Assembly: GCF_015832195.1 (NCBI RefSeq)
Contig: NC_052018.1
Span: 63,859,666 to 63,923,665 of the forward strand
Direction of reading: 5' to 3'
Origin: Motacilla alba alba
Taxonomy: Eukaryota; Chordata; Aves; Passeriformes; Motacillidae
DNA length: 64,000 bases
Positions 1 to 12,387 of this stretch are shown here, one piece after another (within the stretch, counting starts at the first letter, position 1; the number at the start of each line of letters is the position of its first letter). The notes below the pieces were generated by a model. The model ran no database searches and was not told where the DNA came from. It saw only the letters and a program-made list of their open reading frames with translations. The position numbers and the translations under genes were made by a program.

Positions 1-3000
1 TAGAGAAGAAAACCCTGAAACCACTCAGAAATTATGAAAAGGATCGGGAGTTACTTCTGTTTTTTGCTTTTATTTTCCTCCAGAAAACACAGAGTGAGTG
101 TAGCTGATCAGGTCAGTAAGTGAACTAGAGAAGAAGTGAGTGATGCTGATGAGGAAGCCATCCTGAGAATCTTTTTTTAAGAAAAATGCGACGGTGAGGG
201 AGGAGCTCAAGAAGAGTTTGAAATGGCAGGTAATCCTGATGTGAAATGCAAAAATTCCAAGTATGGCAAGGGTTTGCTCTTAATGTTATTAATATTATTT
301 TTCAGTTGCATCTTGCTACTGCTGCAGCTTGTGATTCATGTGGGTGTACCGCGGGGAAGATTTTAGTGAGCTGAATGTGCAACCTGGGCTTTCAGTGTGA
401 TATCAGGAAGCTCATCATTTTTCAGCAATTTGTTGTGGGGAGGGTTTAGGAGGAAAGGGAACCTACGGGGGGTGAGCCATCTTTTGCAGAGTTGTTAAAA
501 GGATGAATATTTGAAAGGTACACTGAAACTGTGGATGTTTTTGAATTTAACTGATTTCTAAAGCTGGCAAACAATCTGAGCCTGTTGTTCCTCAAGATGC
601 CAACGCAGCCACTCCTCAAACGCAACACCCAAGGCAACAAAACCAACACCCTGATCTGAAAAGAAAGGAAGAAGCTGCTTTCCTTCCTCTTAGTCCTCTC
701 TGTCCTCGCATCCCAATTTGCTTACATCAGACACCAACTGAAGCCGGTGAAGCAATACTGCCTTTTATATCCTTTCCCATGTTTTAGAGAGAGCAGTTGT
801 GACAGCTGAAAATAACTTCATTAGAAGCATATTCAAAATAGCAACAATTTTCAACATTTCAACTTTTCTGGATGATTCTGAGCAGCCTGAAAACTGTTTG
901 GGAGTTGTATATGTTCAAGCAGAAACCAGTATCACTTCCTTTTGCAGACCTGGTTAAAAGTTCAAGCTCTTTATTGCTAGAGAGGTGGAAGCCTACCCCT
1001 CTGTGATCAGCAGCAGTGGTGCAGTGCCCCAAGGATGATGGAAAAAGAATCCTTGTGGCATTAGCAGAGCTAGTGTTGTCATTCCCCTCCCAGATTATGG
1101 CACGGCAGTGATTAGCCTCGGCTGTCTTGGAAGTTGTGGCGTGACAGATGTTGGTTTGTTCTGGTAACTGAGCAACACGTTGCTGCTGCATGGGGGGACG
1201 ATGAATCATGAGGGTGTTGTTCAGGCTTAGCAGGGTTTGGCTTGGGGAAAGCACTAAGCAAGGACGCCTAACAAATCTTGTACAAATCCAAGAAAACACT
1301 AGTGTTGTCATTGTCCAGGTCAGGGACCAGCCTGTGCAATAAACTACAGTCTATTCACAGGAAAAATCCTCCGGCTGTGCCAGGTAGCCAGCTAGTGACC
1401 AGGAAACAAACTAAATTTTGTGTGTACATGGAGATGAACAGAGAGAGATGAACAGGATCCAGCCCACAGCTTTTGGCAGAACAGTGTCTTTAATGGATTT
1501 TAGGGCTTCTGCAAGAATTAGAAGCTTTGAAATTTAGTACAAATTTGAGAAACTTCAGCAGTTTTAAAGAATGGATTCTTTTAATAATTTTTTTCTTTTA
1601 ACTTTAAACAGATTTATGAGAGTTTATTATTCCATAGTAAGTGCTATGCAAATATTCCTATTCTCTGCTAATAAAACAGGAAATAATGAATGGTGGGGCT
1701 GTCTCAGTTACATAGCTTGGTAAGTCTGGCAGATAAACAAGCACACCAACCCATGAAATGCAATTTTTGAGTGATTATGTGTGTAAATCCACAATTTCAC
1801 TAATGGGAAGCTGTGCAAATAGCGATACATTTGGTTTTGGTTTCAGCTATATGTGAGCTGTGGCAAACCCCTTCACCACGGAGCCTCCATGCGAGAATGT
1901 AAAAGTAGCTGACTGAAAACTTGTTCTTTACACCATAGATCATGGGGTTGTATCTCAAAACACTAATTTTATTGTTCCTTTTTAAACATAAATCAACCTT
2001 GACAGTGTTTGAGCCCAGACATTTAGCAATCCCTGTTTTAAACTGAGCTTGCCTGAACCATAAGGATTTCTGTTCATATCAGAAGCTCTCTGATTCGCAA
2101 GTGTTCTCATTTGTCAATATTAGAAAAACACTTTTCATCATAAAAATTAGATGAGACTAGAATTTTTCCTTTCCCAGAATCTGGCAGTGGCTGTGACAGT
2201 CTTTCAAACCTGCAAAGATGGATCTTCTTCCAGATAAATTTCTTCTTAACTCCCTTCTCTAGTTGTCATTGCCTCCTGCCACAGGTTATACCTCACTGAT
2301 CTGCCTGCAGAGTGACTTGTCTTAGTGTTCTCTACCTAGTTTCAAACGCAGTCAGTTTAAATATTTCAAACTTTTTCCCACCAGGTCTTTAATTTCCTCT
2401 GATTTAATTTCCTCTGAATTAGCTTTGTTGATTTACAGTGACAGGAACTAGAAAATGCTTTTGCAATTGTGATGTTAACAGAAGAGCTGTGAAAGAAGAA
2501 TGTAGCTGAGAATCCCTTTTTCTACTGTCACTGGACACAGAAGAGAGACCCTGCTGTTCATTATGAAGTGCACCTCTGAAAGCTTCTCTAGCTTCCCTAC
2601 CATGTTTTCATCAAGGCCTTTGGCAAGCCCTTCTTCTGGAATATGTGAATGTGATTATATTTTTCAAACTACACTTAGTTCTTTATCTGCTTCCTTCAGT
2701 ATCCCACAGACCTCCTTTAGAAACACTTCTATAAGGTGACAATATAAAGCAATTCCCTGTAGCCCACACATGCAGCTCATTCTCCATTAATGTTTTCTCT
2801 GGTTTCAAAGCAAAAAACCATTGCACCCTGTGGAGAAAAAAAAAAAAAAAAAGATGGTCAAGATATTTTCAAGTGGACATGTAAGTTATCTACTGGAGCT
2901 CAGGATCTTCCGGCTTTATCAGTATTTATATCTGTATTTGGTCTGGGCACTCTATCATTCTAAGAAAAATTCTCCTTTGATGCGGAGAGCCAAAATTGTT

Positions 3001-4155
3001 TTCCATGAGTCCCAAAACCACAAATGCAGTTAATTGATTGATTGGCACTGTCAGGAGGAAGGACTTGAGTGAGCTGAAGCAACCTTTCTACCTTCCTCCT
3101 TTCTTAAATCAGGAGTTGGAGCACACTACCAAAGCAGTGCTGGGGAAGATCACATCATTCTTCTTACGCTGTACCTGCTGGTAAACCTAAGACAGGATTG
3201 TGTCTTCCACCATTGTCAGTTGGGTGCATTTCATGAGAAATAAGTGTCAGGAAACATGAAAATAAGGAAAGTTAGGAAGAGGCCTTTGACATAGATCTGA
3301 AATAAAATTTTAGGCACAGTGCAGCCTCCTTTGACAGTCAATAATTTTCTAATTGTCAGAGTCTGAGGAAAACCACCTCCCCTGAGGGGGTGAGCCCTGA
3401 TTGAGCAACTTTGGCATAGATCTGAAAGAGGTTAACCAATCTACGTGTCTGTCTCATTTTCTCTTAATTCATGTATCAATGTTAGTGATCTCAGATTTCA
3501 AGGTTGTAAGGGTCTGACCACTACAGTCTTGCCTCTTGCATGACACAACAAATAATGGTATTCTTTTTAATGAGTAATATGCCAACAGTGCCAAACTCAG
3601 CCTTTATAGTGAAATCACTTTTTCAACTTTCTAAACGCTTACTCTTTTGAAGAATTAATAGGACAAAATAAACCAAAACAAAAGCAAGCAAACCCTCTTT
3701 GCTTGTTCTAATCCCTGCATCATCTTAAGGTGGGAAGAAAATGCTGCTCAGACTTCACAGCTTTTTTTCCATACTGCTGAGTTGGGATCAGCTTGAGATT
3801 GATTTCTCATCGAGATCTGAGCTTTATGGTCCAATACTTTGCTGCGACCTCTTGACCCAGAGAAACCTGCATAGGCCCAGGATTTCCTGGCCTGGAACAA
3901 GCCGAGAGTGACACTCTGAGGAATGAGGAATTGCCAGGAAGGAGGGATGAGTCTCCATTTATTCTGTAGGGAAGGGGCTCATTTGTTAGCCTCCAGCAGA
4001 CCTTGGGAACAGAAGGCCTGTAAAACAAAGGAAGAACTGAAAAGATTTGGTTTCAGAGCCTTCACTGGGAACATTTTAACAAGTTACTTGTCCTCTGTTA
4101 TCTAAAGTCATAAGTTGTAAGACTGAAATAATTTTTTTCTCTAAGAGATGAAAAG
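1..4155. other. Intergenic, no gene seen
   Basis: AT-rich unique-looking sequence with a short A tract at about 2837-2853. The open frame at 859-1311 (minus) has no family features that I recognise. I see no transposon or RNA gene. Confidence 0.6.
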
Positions 4156-4594
4156 GTTGAGCTCAATGGGGTGTAAAGCAAAGATCTGAAACCTTTTTGC
4201 TTCAATTTCTAGGCTTGTATCCCTGAGAGCCAGTGACGTTGCTGGATTTCAGCACAGACATCTCTACACTGCTCCCCAGCAGCTGAGGAAGCCTCCTTCA
4301 ACCAGGCTGCCAGGAAGCACAGCAGTGCTAACTCCTGTGGATTAGCATGTAAATGATTCTGCATTTGTGGTCTCTTGCAGGCCTCTTCCCAGTGGAATTG
4401 AATTGCAAAATCCCCTCTGACTACATTTTATGGACGGCAGCTCAATGGTTCATTAAATCTCCTCCAGAGATGATGTGATCCTGCTTTCTGCAGCCAGAGC
4501 TCCATAATCTAACTGAAATTAATCCTGCAGCGACAGACACAGCATAGGAGCTCTTTGCTTTGGTTCTTTGCTTTTACACCCCATTGAGCTTAAC
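4156..4594. repeat. Candidate MITE-like unit: 28/29-bp terminal inverted repeats 440 bp apart
   Basis: The left arm 4156-4183 (GTTGAGCTCAATGGGGTGTA...) and right arm 4566-4594 (CTTTGCTTTTACACCCCATT...) are reverse complements apart from one mismatch and one extra T. The roughly 380-bp interior has no frame that I recognise. I see no clear target-site duplication. It may be an ancient non-autonomous DNA transposon or just an inverted duplication. Confidence 0.55.
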
Positions 4595-7485
4595 TAACAT
4601 TATGGATGGAATTTCCCATTCATTCTGCAAAAAAATTCCCCAAAACCCACTCAGACCTCCTGCTACAGACATTACAGTCAGTAGGGGACAGGGCATGTAA
4701 GAGAAAGAATTAACTGCAGCATTGAGAAAGGCTACCAACACTTACTGGCACTGCTACCACCTGACAGTAGTATGAGCAACCTTCAGGTGCAAACTTAATT
4801 TTAGAAAACCCTGCCAAGCCAACCTTCTGCAACTATAACAGACTACCAACAGACCTAATCCACTCTGTGTTGATTTTTCTTTTATGGCACAAAATAGTCA
4901 AAGGACAGGGTTTAAAAGTACTTTTCACTAGGAAGACTCACAAGTTCAGCTCCAGATTATCCTGCTCTCGAGTTCTTTGACATTTATCCTAAACAAATCC
5001 AGGTAAACAATAATTAACTGTGTATGGGTGTGGGTCTTAATCAGAGGGCACAAGGCATTAATATTTATTAATCCTCTTGTACCAGGCAATTTTATCTTTC
5101 TGGCAGAAAAATTCTAGGACTTTCAATGGTTCTCCTAAAAATATCTCACAATAATCTCAAGGATCTTACTGTTTTGAAACTGCTCTGGAAGAGGCAGTCT
5201 GCTTTCTAGTTTGAGTACAAGAGCCAGAATAGTAGCTTCTAAAGTTAACTTTGCAGTATCAATGATCTGCTTTGGGCATTTTGCTAATTTTTGGTGGGGT
5301 TTTTTTTGTTTGTTTGTTTGTTTTTTTTACATCTTGATTTGCTTGTTCAAACTGTGAGAGCAGCTTGAGCCTTTCCATATCTATGACAGAGAGGGAGGAT
5401 ATCGCCCTTGCAACAGCATTTTGTGAGTAAGAAGTTAGTTATTGTGTAGGAAAAATAATAATTTGTTATGTAAAGCTGTAACAACTTTAAAATTGATTGG
5501 CGAGTCAGTCCATGTAAAACTCTGTCGAGGATCACAACTTAGTTTTTGATGAAGTGGCTGGTTGATTTCTGAATTTATAGTTTTCTCAGTTTTTTGGAAA
5601 GCACCCTTAGCTTTCTCTATTATTTGTGGCTACACTGGCCCATTTTGATTTCATTTCTAGAGATATAGTTTTTGTAGTAAGGAGGCTTTAATCAGGGATT
5701 ATCTGGCAAACTATAAGCATCTGCTATCAGTTTTTTTCCTCAGTGGACAGGGTCAATTAGACCTTGTGGCTATAAAGGTATGCTGGTTTTTGGAAAGAAA
5801 GGCTGTAAACATTAGTGCAGATGGTCTGATGCTCTTAAAGAGTCTTTTAAGACTCTCAGCCCCAGCATTTAAAAATTTAGTTGGAAATCTGGAAAAATTC
5901 CTCGAAGGTTCCTGTAGGCAGTCATTATTGAATTGTCTTATGTCCCTTTTGGCATTAAACTGAAGCAATGGTGGATCAAGAATTTGAAATACAGGCATAG
6001 CATTTCACATGGATAAGGCTGAAATTCAGTCTCACAGACATTTGTATGTCTCTTGTTCATTAGTTTATTTTGGAGCTGATCATAATTTATGAGTTGACGT
6101 AACAGAAGGAAAGATTTATTTGAAAATAAGAGAGAAAACATGTATTTTTAAACAGAGATTTGCAAATGTTTCCCATTCTTATTAATTTTTGAAACAATCA
6201 GGCTCCCAGTTCCCTTCAGATTCTTTGAGAAGCCTGCCTCCACTGCTACAATTTTAGACCATTTCTATATAATATTTGGGCCATCTGCATTTTAACTGTC
6301 TTGTCTAAATATTCCATTCACCTGCTCTTATAGAAAGTTTTAGCCTTTTTCAATGGACATACGTTTCAAGCCTGAAACACCTCACACTGAGTTTTAATAA
6401 GAAACGTAGAAGACTCAGTGGTATGATGAGTTTGAAGTTTAGAAGTCAATTTGTAAACAGTTCAGATTTCATTGTTCTATAAGATGGAATTACTTCCTTG
6501 TGTGTAAATAAAATCACTTCTTCCCCCATAAAGGAAAGAATGATGGAAGTGTTGTAGTGACAGAGAGAGTGGCTGCTCTGTCTTCTTAGGTAGCAAATGG
6601 CTTTTGTTGTCAGTGCCCAGGCTGCAGGTCCAGTGACCTGAGTGTTTTTCAAACATGGTAATCAAGAAGGTTGAAAGTTCTCAGAGGCCTAAAACCTGCA
6701 AACAGAGCTGTTGTGAGTAATATGTCTAAATTTGGTCTCATGTTGTCCGCACTCAAGCACACAGCAAAACCTCAGCTGATTCGAGCCAGAAGCAGACTAA
6801 TACACAGAGCAGAGCTGTGAAATTATCAATCAACTGTTTAGATGGAAAACGTACAGAAATCTCCTTATCCATATATACTCTGACACATTTTCCAGTGTAG
6901 GATCCTGCTCAAGAGTGCTAGTCCCTCAGGCTGAAACCAAGGCTCAGTTTCTCAATTCTGGTTTCAAGTGGTTGACAGTGAATCATGTAATGGACTGGCC
7001 AAGTCCTGTCATCATGTGCCACTTGGTGGGCACATGTCCACATCGTTTACAAGATTCACACATTTGCAACAGGTGAGAGCATTGCTTCCCTCTTTCATGT
7101 CGCATTAAGATGACACTGTTTGCACATTAAGAGCTATTAAGCCCTTGCAGGTAAGGGAAGTTACAGAGCCATTCTACAATCCACTTTTATTCAGCAGATT
7201 TGAGACGGGAAGATTCCATTTTTCTATCTTGCTGATGCAGAACGTGTTGCGTATTCGTGTGTGAGGGAGAGTGACCTGTAAGGGTGCAAACACACAGAGA
7301 GTGACGTGGTCAGACTGGTGATGCAAACGAGCAGGTTGCATAGGTGCTGGAAGGGAGTCATGCTCAATAGGAGTGCTGTCTGCACCATTTATCAGAGGGA
7401 GAAATGTGGTTTATGCAGTTTGGTGTGGCTGGGGTGAAATAACAGAAGTACAAATCATAGAATCAAAGAGTGATTTGACATAGAT
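4595..7485. other. Intergenic, no gene seen
   Basis: AT-rich sequence with one T/TTTG simple repeat. All open frames are short and show no known domain. Confidence 0.6.
5300..5328. repeat. T-rich (TTTG)n simple repeat
   Basis: A T run with several GTTT units in intergenic DNA. Confidence 0.85.
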
Positions 7486-7730
7486 CTGTTGGAGCGGGTC
7501 TAAAGGAGGGCCATGAAGGTGATCAGAAGGCTGCAGCACCTCTCCTTGGAGGAAAGGCTGAGAGAGATGGGGTTGTTCAGCCTGGACAAGGCTCCAGGAC
7601 ACCTCACTGGGGCTTTCCAGTAGCTAAAGGAAACTTGTAAAAAAGAGGGAGAACAACTTTTTACACAGGCATGTAGTGCTAGGACAAGGTGCAGGAAGGT
7701 TTTAAACACTCCATCTCTCTCTCAGGTGGC
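7486..7730 (+). mobile_element. CR1 LINE internal fragment
   Basis: From GTTGGAGCGGGTC through AGGAAAGGCTGAGAGAGATG, GTTCAGCCTGGA and TGTAGTGCTAGGACAAGG, the sequence follows the 3' part of the avian CR1 consensus in sense orientation. The 3' end is degraded after about 7720. Frames here are broken and no reverse transcriptase remains. Confidence 0.8.
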
Positions 7731-10290
7731 ACTTATGCTCCCTCCTGAGGTAGGGACACTGAGGAAGAATAAAAGTAACTAAAACAGCAAAGCAAGAGAT
7801 GGAAAGGATGTGCCCTGGTCTCAGAGATTAGCAAGCCTTGAATGGTTTTAGGGATTCTGTGTAAGATTCTGTCTTTTCTCCAAGTGCTGGTTATACATTT
7901 AAGAACTGGTACACAGACATGATTATGTGCATATATTCATGTTCATGGACAAGGGTGGCGATACTTCAGTTTCCTGGTTCTCTCCCTTCTCTGCCACACG
8001 AGCATCTGCCGTCACTGTGCTTCAGAATTGTGCCACTTCTGCAGAGCAGTGGGGGATGTGAAGTCATGAGACTCAGCACAAGAGAAAGTGCTATGGCCGT
8101 GTATTTTGTGGGAGACAGCTGAACCTCAGGCTCCCTGGGCGTTGTGACAACTCTGCCTGCTGGAGCTTGTCAAAAAACAAGGCACTTGTGGTATTTAGAA
8201 ATCTTCAGGAACAGAGAGCAGCTGAACAAGAGTTTGAACATGTGTGCTTCATTCTGACAATGCACCCTTTATTACCTGTATCTTTTTAATATCTCCATCT
8301 TTCTGCTCAATATTGAAGAGGGAGAGGAGAATATTCATGAGTAAACTGCAGGAATAAGCATACCAAAAGGCTGCAAAATTAGAATAAAATCACTTAACAT
8401 GTTGTGGTCCCTGAGTTACGGATAAAGTAGTTACCCAAGTGATTCCTTTGCAACCAATGCAAGAACATTAATCACATCTAATGATACAATTTCAGCTTGT
8501 ATAGACACCTTCTGTCTCCTGTCCAGTTACTGAAAATCTTAACCATGTCATAACTGCATTTTGATTATCTGTTGCTTGGGGAATCAGCTTCAGACCTCCC
8601 AAAGCCACAAAATAGGCATGAGCAAACACTGTCAGGCACTGCCTTTATTCTAAAAGCACTTTAAGAACCGTGATGGAGATCTCCATCTCTATTGGATATA
8701 TCCTTCCTCCCAGAGCAGGTGTCTTCTTCAGTTACTGCCTCTGACTGGAGCTCTGTGCCAGTCCTGGGGCAAGGAGATGGTATTATTTCTGTCAAGTGCC
8801 TATGGTGACAAAAGCCATTGACTTGGGAAGAAGAGTCACTGCTTGCGTGCTTGCAGGAGGGGCAGTGAGCTGTTAGTGAGCTGTTAGCCATGTTCATGGC
8901 TGATTAACAAATTGTTTGGGAAGGCAGCATGGCATTAAGGAGTTAATCATAATCGAGGCAGAGATTAGTATCTATTCGTACCAACTCCAGGCAGCTTAAT
9001 TTCTTCCACTGGCTTCGTGACAGAGTGAATCCCCCAACTGAAGCCATGTGAAGCCTGCTCCACCCAAACTGGGGTGGTTTCAGACAGAAAGCACCTGTCA
9101 ATCTGCCCACCCTGCCTTGCTGCATGCACAGGAAGCAGAAATCATGTACAGCTCTCCGGCTCATGAGCTCCTCTGCACTGAGGCAATTACCATGATTGTA
9201 TCCTTGGTGGAAGCTGATGTCTCCTCAAATTGGTTAGGCATGTTCACAGATTGGAGAAAAGATAAAGTGGCTCAGTGATTTGAGATTAGTTTCTGCCTCC
9301 CTTTGTTGGAGCAATATTCACAGCATGCTGCCTCGCCCCTGTGCAGGAGGGAGAACAAGATCAAAGGGATTTGTACAAAGAGTTGCAACTCCACACTGAA
9401 ATACTCTTTCCTCATCTCACTTTTCTGCCAGTCACACTTCACTGCCCTAACTCTGGAGTTAGGCCAGACTCAGGAAAGGAACAAGGTGGCCTGGATTTGG
9501 CACTGGGGATTAATTGTGTACCTGCACATCTCTTTGGAAAAGATTTACAGAAGTGTGTCCACTGCAGCAGCTCACTTTCAAAGGGAATCCACTGTCACCA
9601 ATTTGTACAGGAATTCATTTCACATCTCTCCACACTGCTGGTTATAATAAAGGAGCTGATTTACAGCATACCACAGCAGTAGAAGTGGGAAAGTACCTAA
9701 ATGTTGCATTAGAAGCAACAAGGGTGGTTGAACCTGCAGGGGAACTTCCAGTGCACTGCAAAAAGTAACCCACATTGGAATTTGACAAAAAACCCAGGTT
9801 ATTTCCTTTGCCTGAAGAAATACATGATGGTAACCCTAAGGGCTTACAAAGCATGAAAAGCCATGATCTTCCAAATATGGTTAAATCAGTCATTCACCAA
9901 ATTAATTTGAATCACTTTTCCCATGCAAGGCCTCGTCTGCTTTAGGAGACAGTGTCCTTGACAGACTTAATTCTGATTATTATGTTTGTTAGAGCAATAA
10001 TTACTTCAGGCTCCCAGCTCAGACTCCTTGACGTTAGTTCTGATGCAAAAGTGCAGAGAATATTTATGAGCCAACTACAGGCATAAATGTTGTGAACTTA
10101 TGTGATAGTGTCAAGCCTACAGTGACTCCAAGCTATCACAGTGAGGCACATAAATGGTGAGCTGCTCTTTGAAGGTGTCACAGACTGCAGCAAGGGCCGC
10201 TTTCAGCTTTTGTGGAATAGTTACTCAATTCAGAGTGATACCATGGGGAGATTTGCCATGCAAAATGGCATGCTTTTTTTTTAATGTAAG
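7731..10290. other. Intergenic, no gene seen
   Basis: Unique-looking sequence between two CR1 copies. Overlapping short frames at 9.3-9.8 kb on the plus strand have no recognisable product. Confidence 0.6.
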
Positions 10291-11072
10291 ATCATAGAAT
10301 GGTTTGGGTTGGAAGGGACCTCAAAGATCATCCAGTTCTGACTATCCTGCCATGAGGAGGGGCATTTTCCACTAGACCAGATTGCTCAAAGCCCCATCCA
10401 ACCTTGCCTTGGACACTTCCAGGGATGGGGCAACCACAACTCTGGGAAAATTGTGCCAGTGCCTTACTGCCCTCAAAGTAAAGAATTTCTTCCTTATATC
10501 TAACCTAAACATACTTCCAGTTTGAAGCCACTCACCTCTGTCCATTCTCCATGCCCTTGTAAAAAGTCCCTCTCTGTCCCCTTTAGGTACTGGAAGGATA
10601 CTGTAATGTCTCCCCAGAGCCTTCTCTTTGTTCTCTTGGCTGAACAACCCCATCTCTCTCACCCTGTCTTCCCAGAAGAGAGGCTCCATTGGGGCCCTTC
10701 TCTGAACTCACTCCAACAGGTTCATGGCTGTCTCATGTGGGGGGCTCCACAGCTGGATGCAGTACTCCAGGTAGGGGGTAGAGTAGAGGGGAAGAATCCC
10801 CTCTCTGGCCTTGCTGGCCATGCTGCTTTGGACACAGTCCAGGACATGTTTGGCTTTCTTGGCTGCAAGTGCACATTGCCAGGTCATATCAAGCTTTCCA
10901 TTCACCAACATCCCCAAGTGTCCCTCAGGGCTGCCCTCAACCCCTTTTTCACCCAGGCTGTAGAGTGCTTAGGACTGCCCTGAGCCACATGCAGGAACTT
11001 GGCCTTGTTGAACGTCATGAGGTTCACATGTTCACAAGCCTGTACAGTCCCTCTGGAATGGCTGCTCTTTCA
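10291..11072 (-). mobile_element. CR1 LINE, 5'-truncated, about 780 bp
   Basis: The plus strand starts with ATCATAGAATGGTTTGGGTT and GGAAGGGACCTCAAAGATCA, which is the reverse complement of the CR1 3' end. It continues through the C-terminal part of ORF2 (frame at 10372-10689, a remnant only). This is the longest CR1 piece in the window. Its 5' end stops close to the CpG island that follows. Confidence 0.9.
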
Positions 11073-11149
11073 TGCCTGCTCGTTTTTAGATGACAAAGTA
11101 ATGTTCCCTTTGGCCAGTGCTAGGACAGTGGGCAAACCTTTACACCCCG

Positions 11150-11910
11150 ACACATGAGAGCTGCCATGCAGAAAGGAGGGCTGGGCTGCGCTGGGAAGGC
11201 CTGTGAGAAAATGCTTCAGTGGCCCCGGGAGCGAGCAGCGGAGAAGACGGAGAGAAGAAGACGGAGAGGAGAAGCGAGAGGAGGGGAAAGGAGACGAGGG
11301 ACAGAGACAGGTCAGTGCCCACTATCTCTGCCAGAGGACGGAGCCGCGTTTTCCTCCAGGCACTCAGCGCCTCCCCCGCCTCCGCCCACCGGGCCCGCCC
11401 GCCCGCGCCTCCGCCGCGCCGCCGCTGCCCGCGCCCGCCCCCTGCCGCTGCCGGCGGCGCAGCAGCCGCGGGAGCGCAGGGGGGACCGGCACCGGCACAG
11501 GCACAGGCAGGGCCGGGCCTCGCCAGCTGGGCCGGTCTCGGCACAAGGCAGAGGCGGAACAAAGGCTGGCTGATGCTTTTCCGCTCTGGGCAATCGGCCG
11601 TTGAAGAGCTGGTCGGAGGCTGGGCCTTTCCCACGGCCGTAGGGGAGCGGGCAGAGCTTTTCGCTTCCCTGAGCAGTGTTAAGGGCACGAAGGGCCGGGC
11701 CGGGCCGGGAGGCTCCCGCGGCCAGGGCAGGGGCAGCTCCCAGCCGCGGGACGGGGCGGATGGGTGGCGCCGCGCTCCTTCGTGGCCGCCGCTGGGCGAT
11801 CCTGGCTTCACTGCTCTCAGCCGCCTGAAGGAAGGGATTAGCAGCACCAGGCAACGGCCTGGAAACTGCCTCGCCCGGCTGACTGCCACATACTGTTCGT
11901 ACGAAACTTG
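11150..11910. promoter_or_regulatory. Orphan CpG island, possible promoter of an unknown transcript
   Basis: The sequence is strongly GC-rich with dense CpG between a CR1 copy and a solo LTR, in otherwise AT-rich DNA. It has a (GGGCC) run with four GGG blocks (11692-11709), CCG/GCC-rich stretches, and a possible plus-strand donor CAG|GTCAGT at 11310/11311. Overlapping open frames on both strands exist (up to about 250 codons), but they are rich in Ala, Arg, Pro and Gly and look like chance frames. I recognise no protein. It could be the start of a lncRNA or of an unseen gene's 5' UTR. Confidence 0.55.
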
Positions 11911-11982
11911 GTCCCAGAAGTAGCTTGGACTTAAAGCTAAGCCTTCCCCAGATGGGGACAGATGCGTGGATTGGTGATCTCT

Positions 11983-12381
11983 TGGTGCTGTGGTCTTCAG
12001 GGCAGTTAGGACTTGATGAAGGGAAGGAGAGATCTTGACTCCATTTCAGAAGGCTGGTTTATTATATTAAGATATATATTACATTAAAAAAGACCACACT
12101 ATAACTATACTACAAAGAATAGAGAGAAAGATTCATCAGAAGGCGAGGTGGGAATAGAAAAGAATGAATAATAAAGTTCTGTGACTCCCAGAGAGTCCGA
12201 GAGCTGCTGCCTCCTGGATTGGTCGCCAAATACAAACATCCCACATCGACCAATCGAGAAAGCACCTGCTGCATTCCACAGTAGCAGATAACAAATTGTT
12301 TACACTTGAAGCTGAGGCCTTTCAGCTTCTTAAGAGAAGAAAATCCTAGCAAAGGGATTTTCATAAAATATCATAACTACA
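11983..12381 (-). mobile_element. Solo LTR of a class II-like endogenous retrovirus with 6-bp TSD
   Basis: This 399-bp element starts with TG and ends with CA. It is flanked by the direct repeat ATCTCT (11977-11982 and 12382-12387). A 6-bp target-site duplication is typical of ERVK-like elements. The minus strand has a polyadenylation signal at 12063-12058, which sets the orientation. It resembles an LTR family that I remember as common in songbird genomes. No internal viral genes are present. Confidence 0.8.
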
Positions 12382-12387
12382 ATCTCT

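Noticed and set aside
859..1311. 150-codon open frame on the minus strand
   Set aside because: No domain, signal or family pattern, no splice support, and it lies in AT-rich intergenic DNA. It is probably a chance frame.
10372..10689. 105-codon frame on the minus strand
   Set aside because: It is the remnant of the CR1 ORF2 C-terminus, covered by the CR1 annotation, and not a host gene.
11140..11923. Overlapping long open frames (up to about 250 codons) on both strands in the CpG island
   Set aside because: GC-rich DNA has few stop codons. The products are low-complexity Ala/Arg/Pro/Gly and several frames overlap on both strands, so none is supported as a gene.
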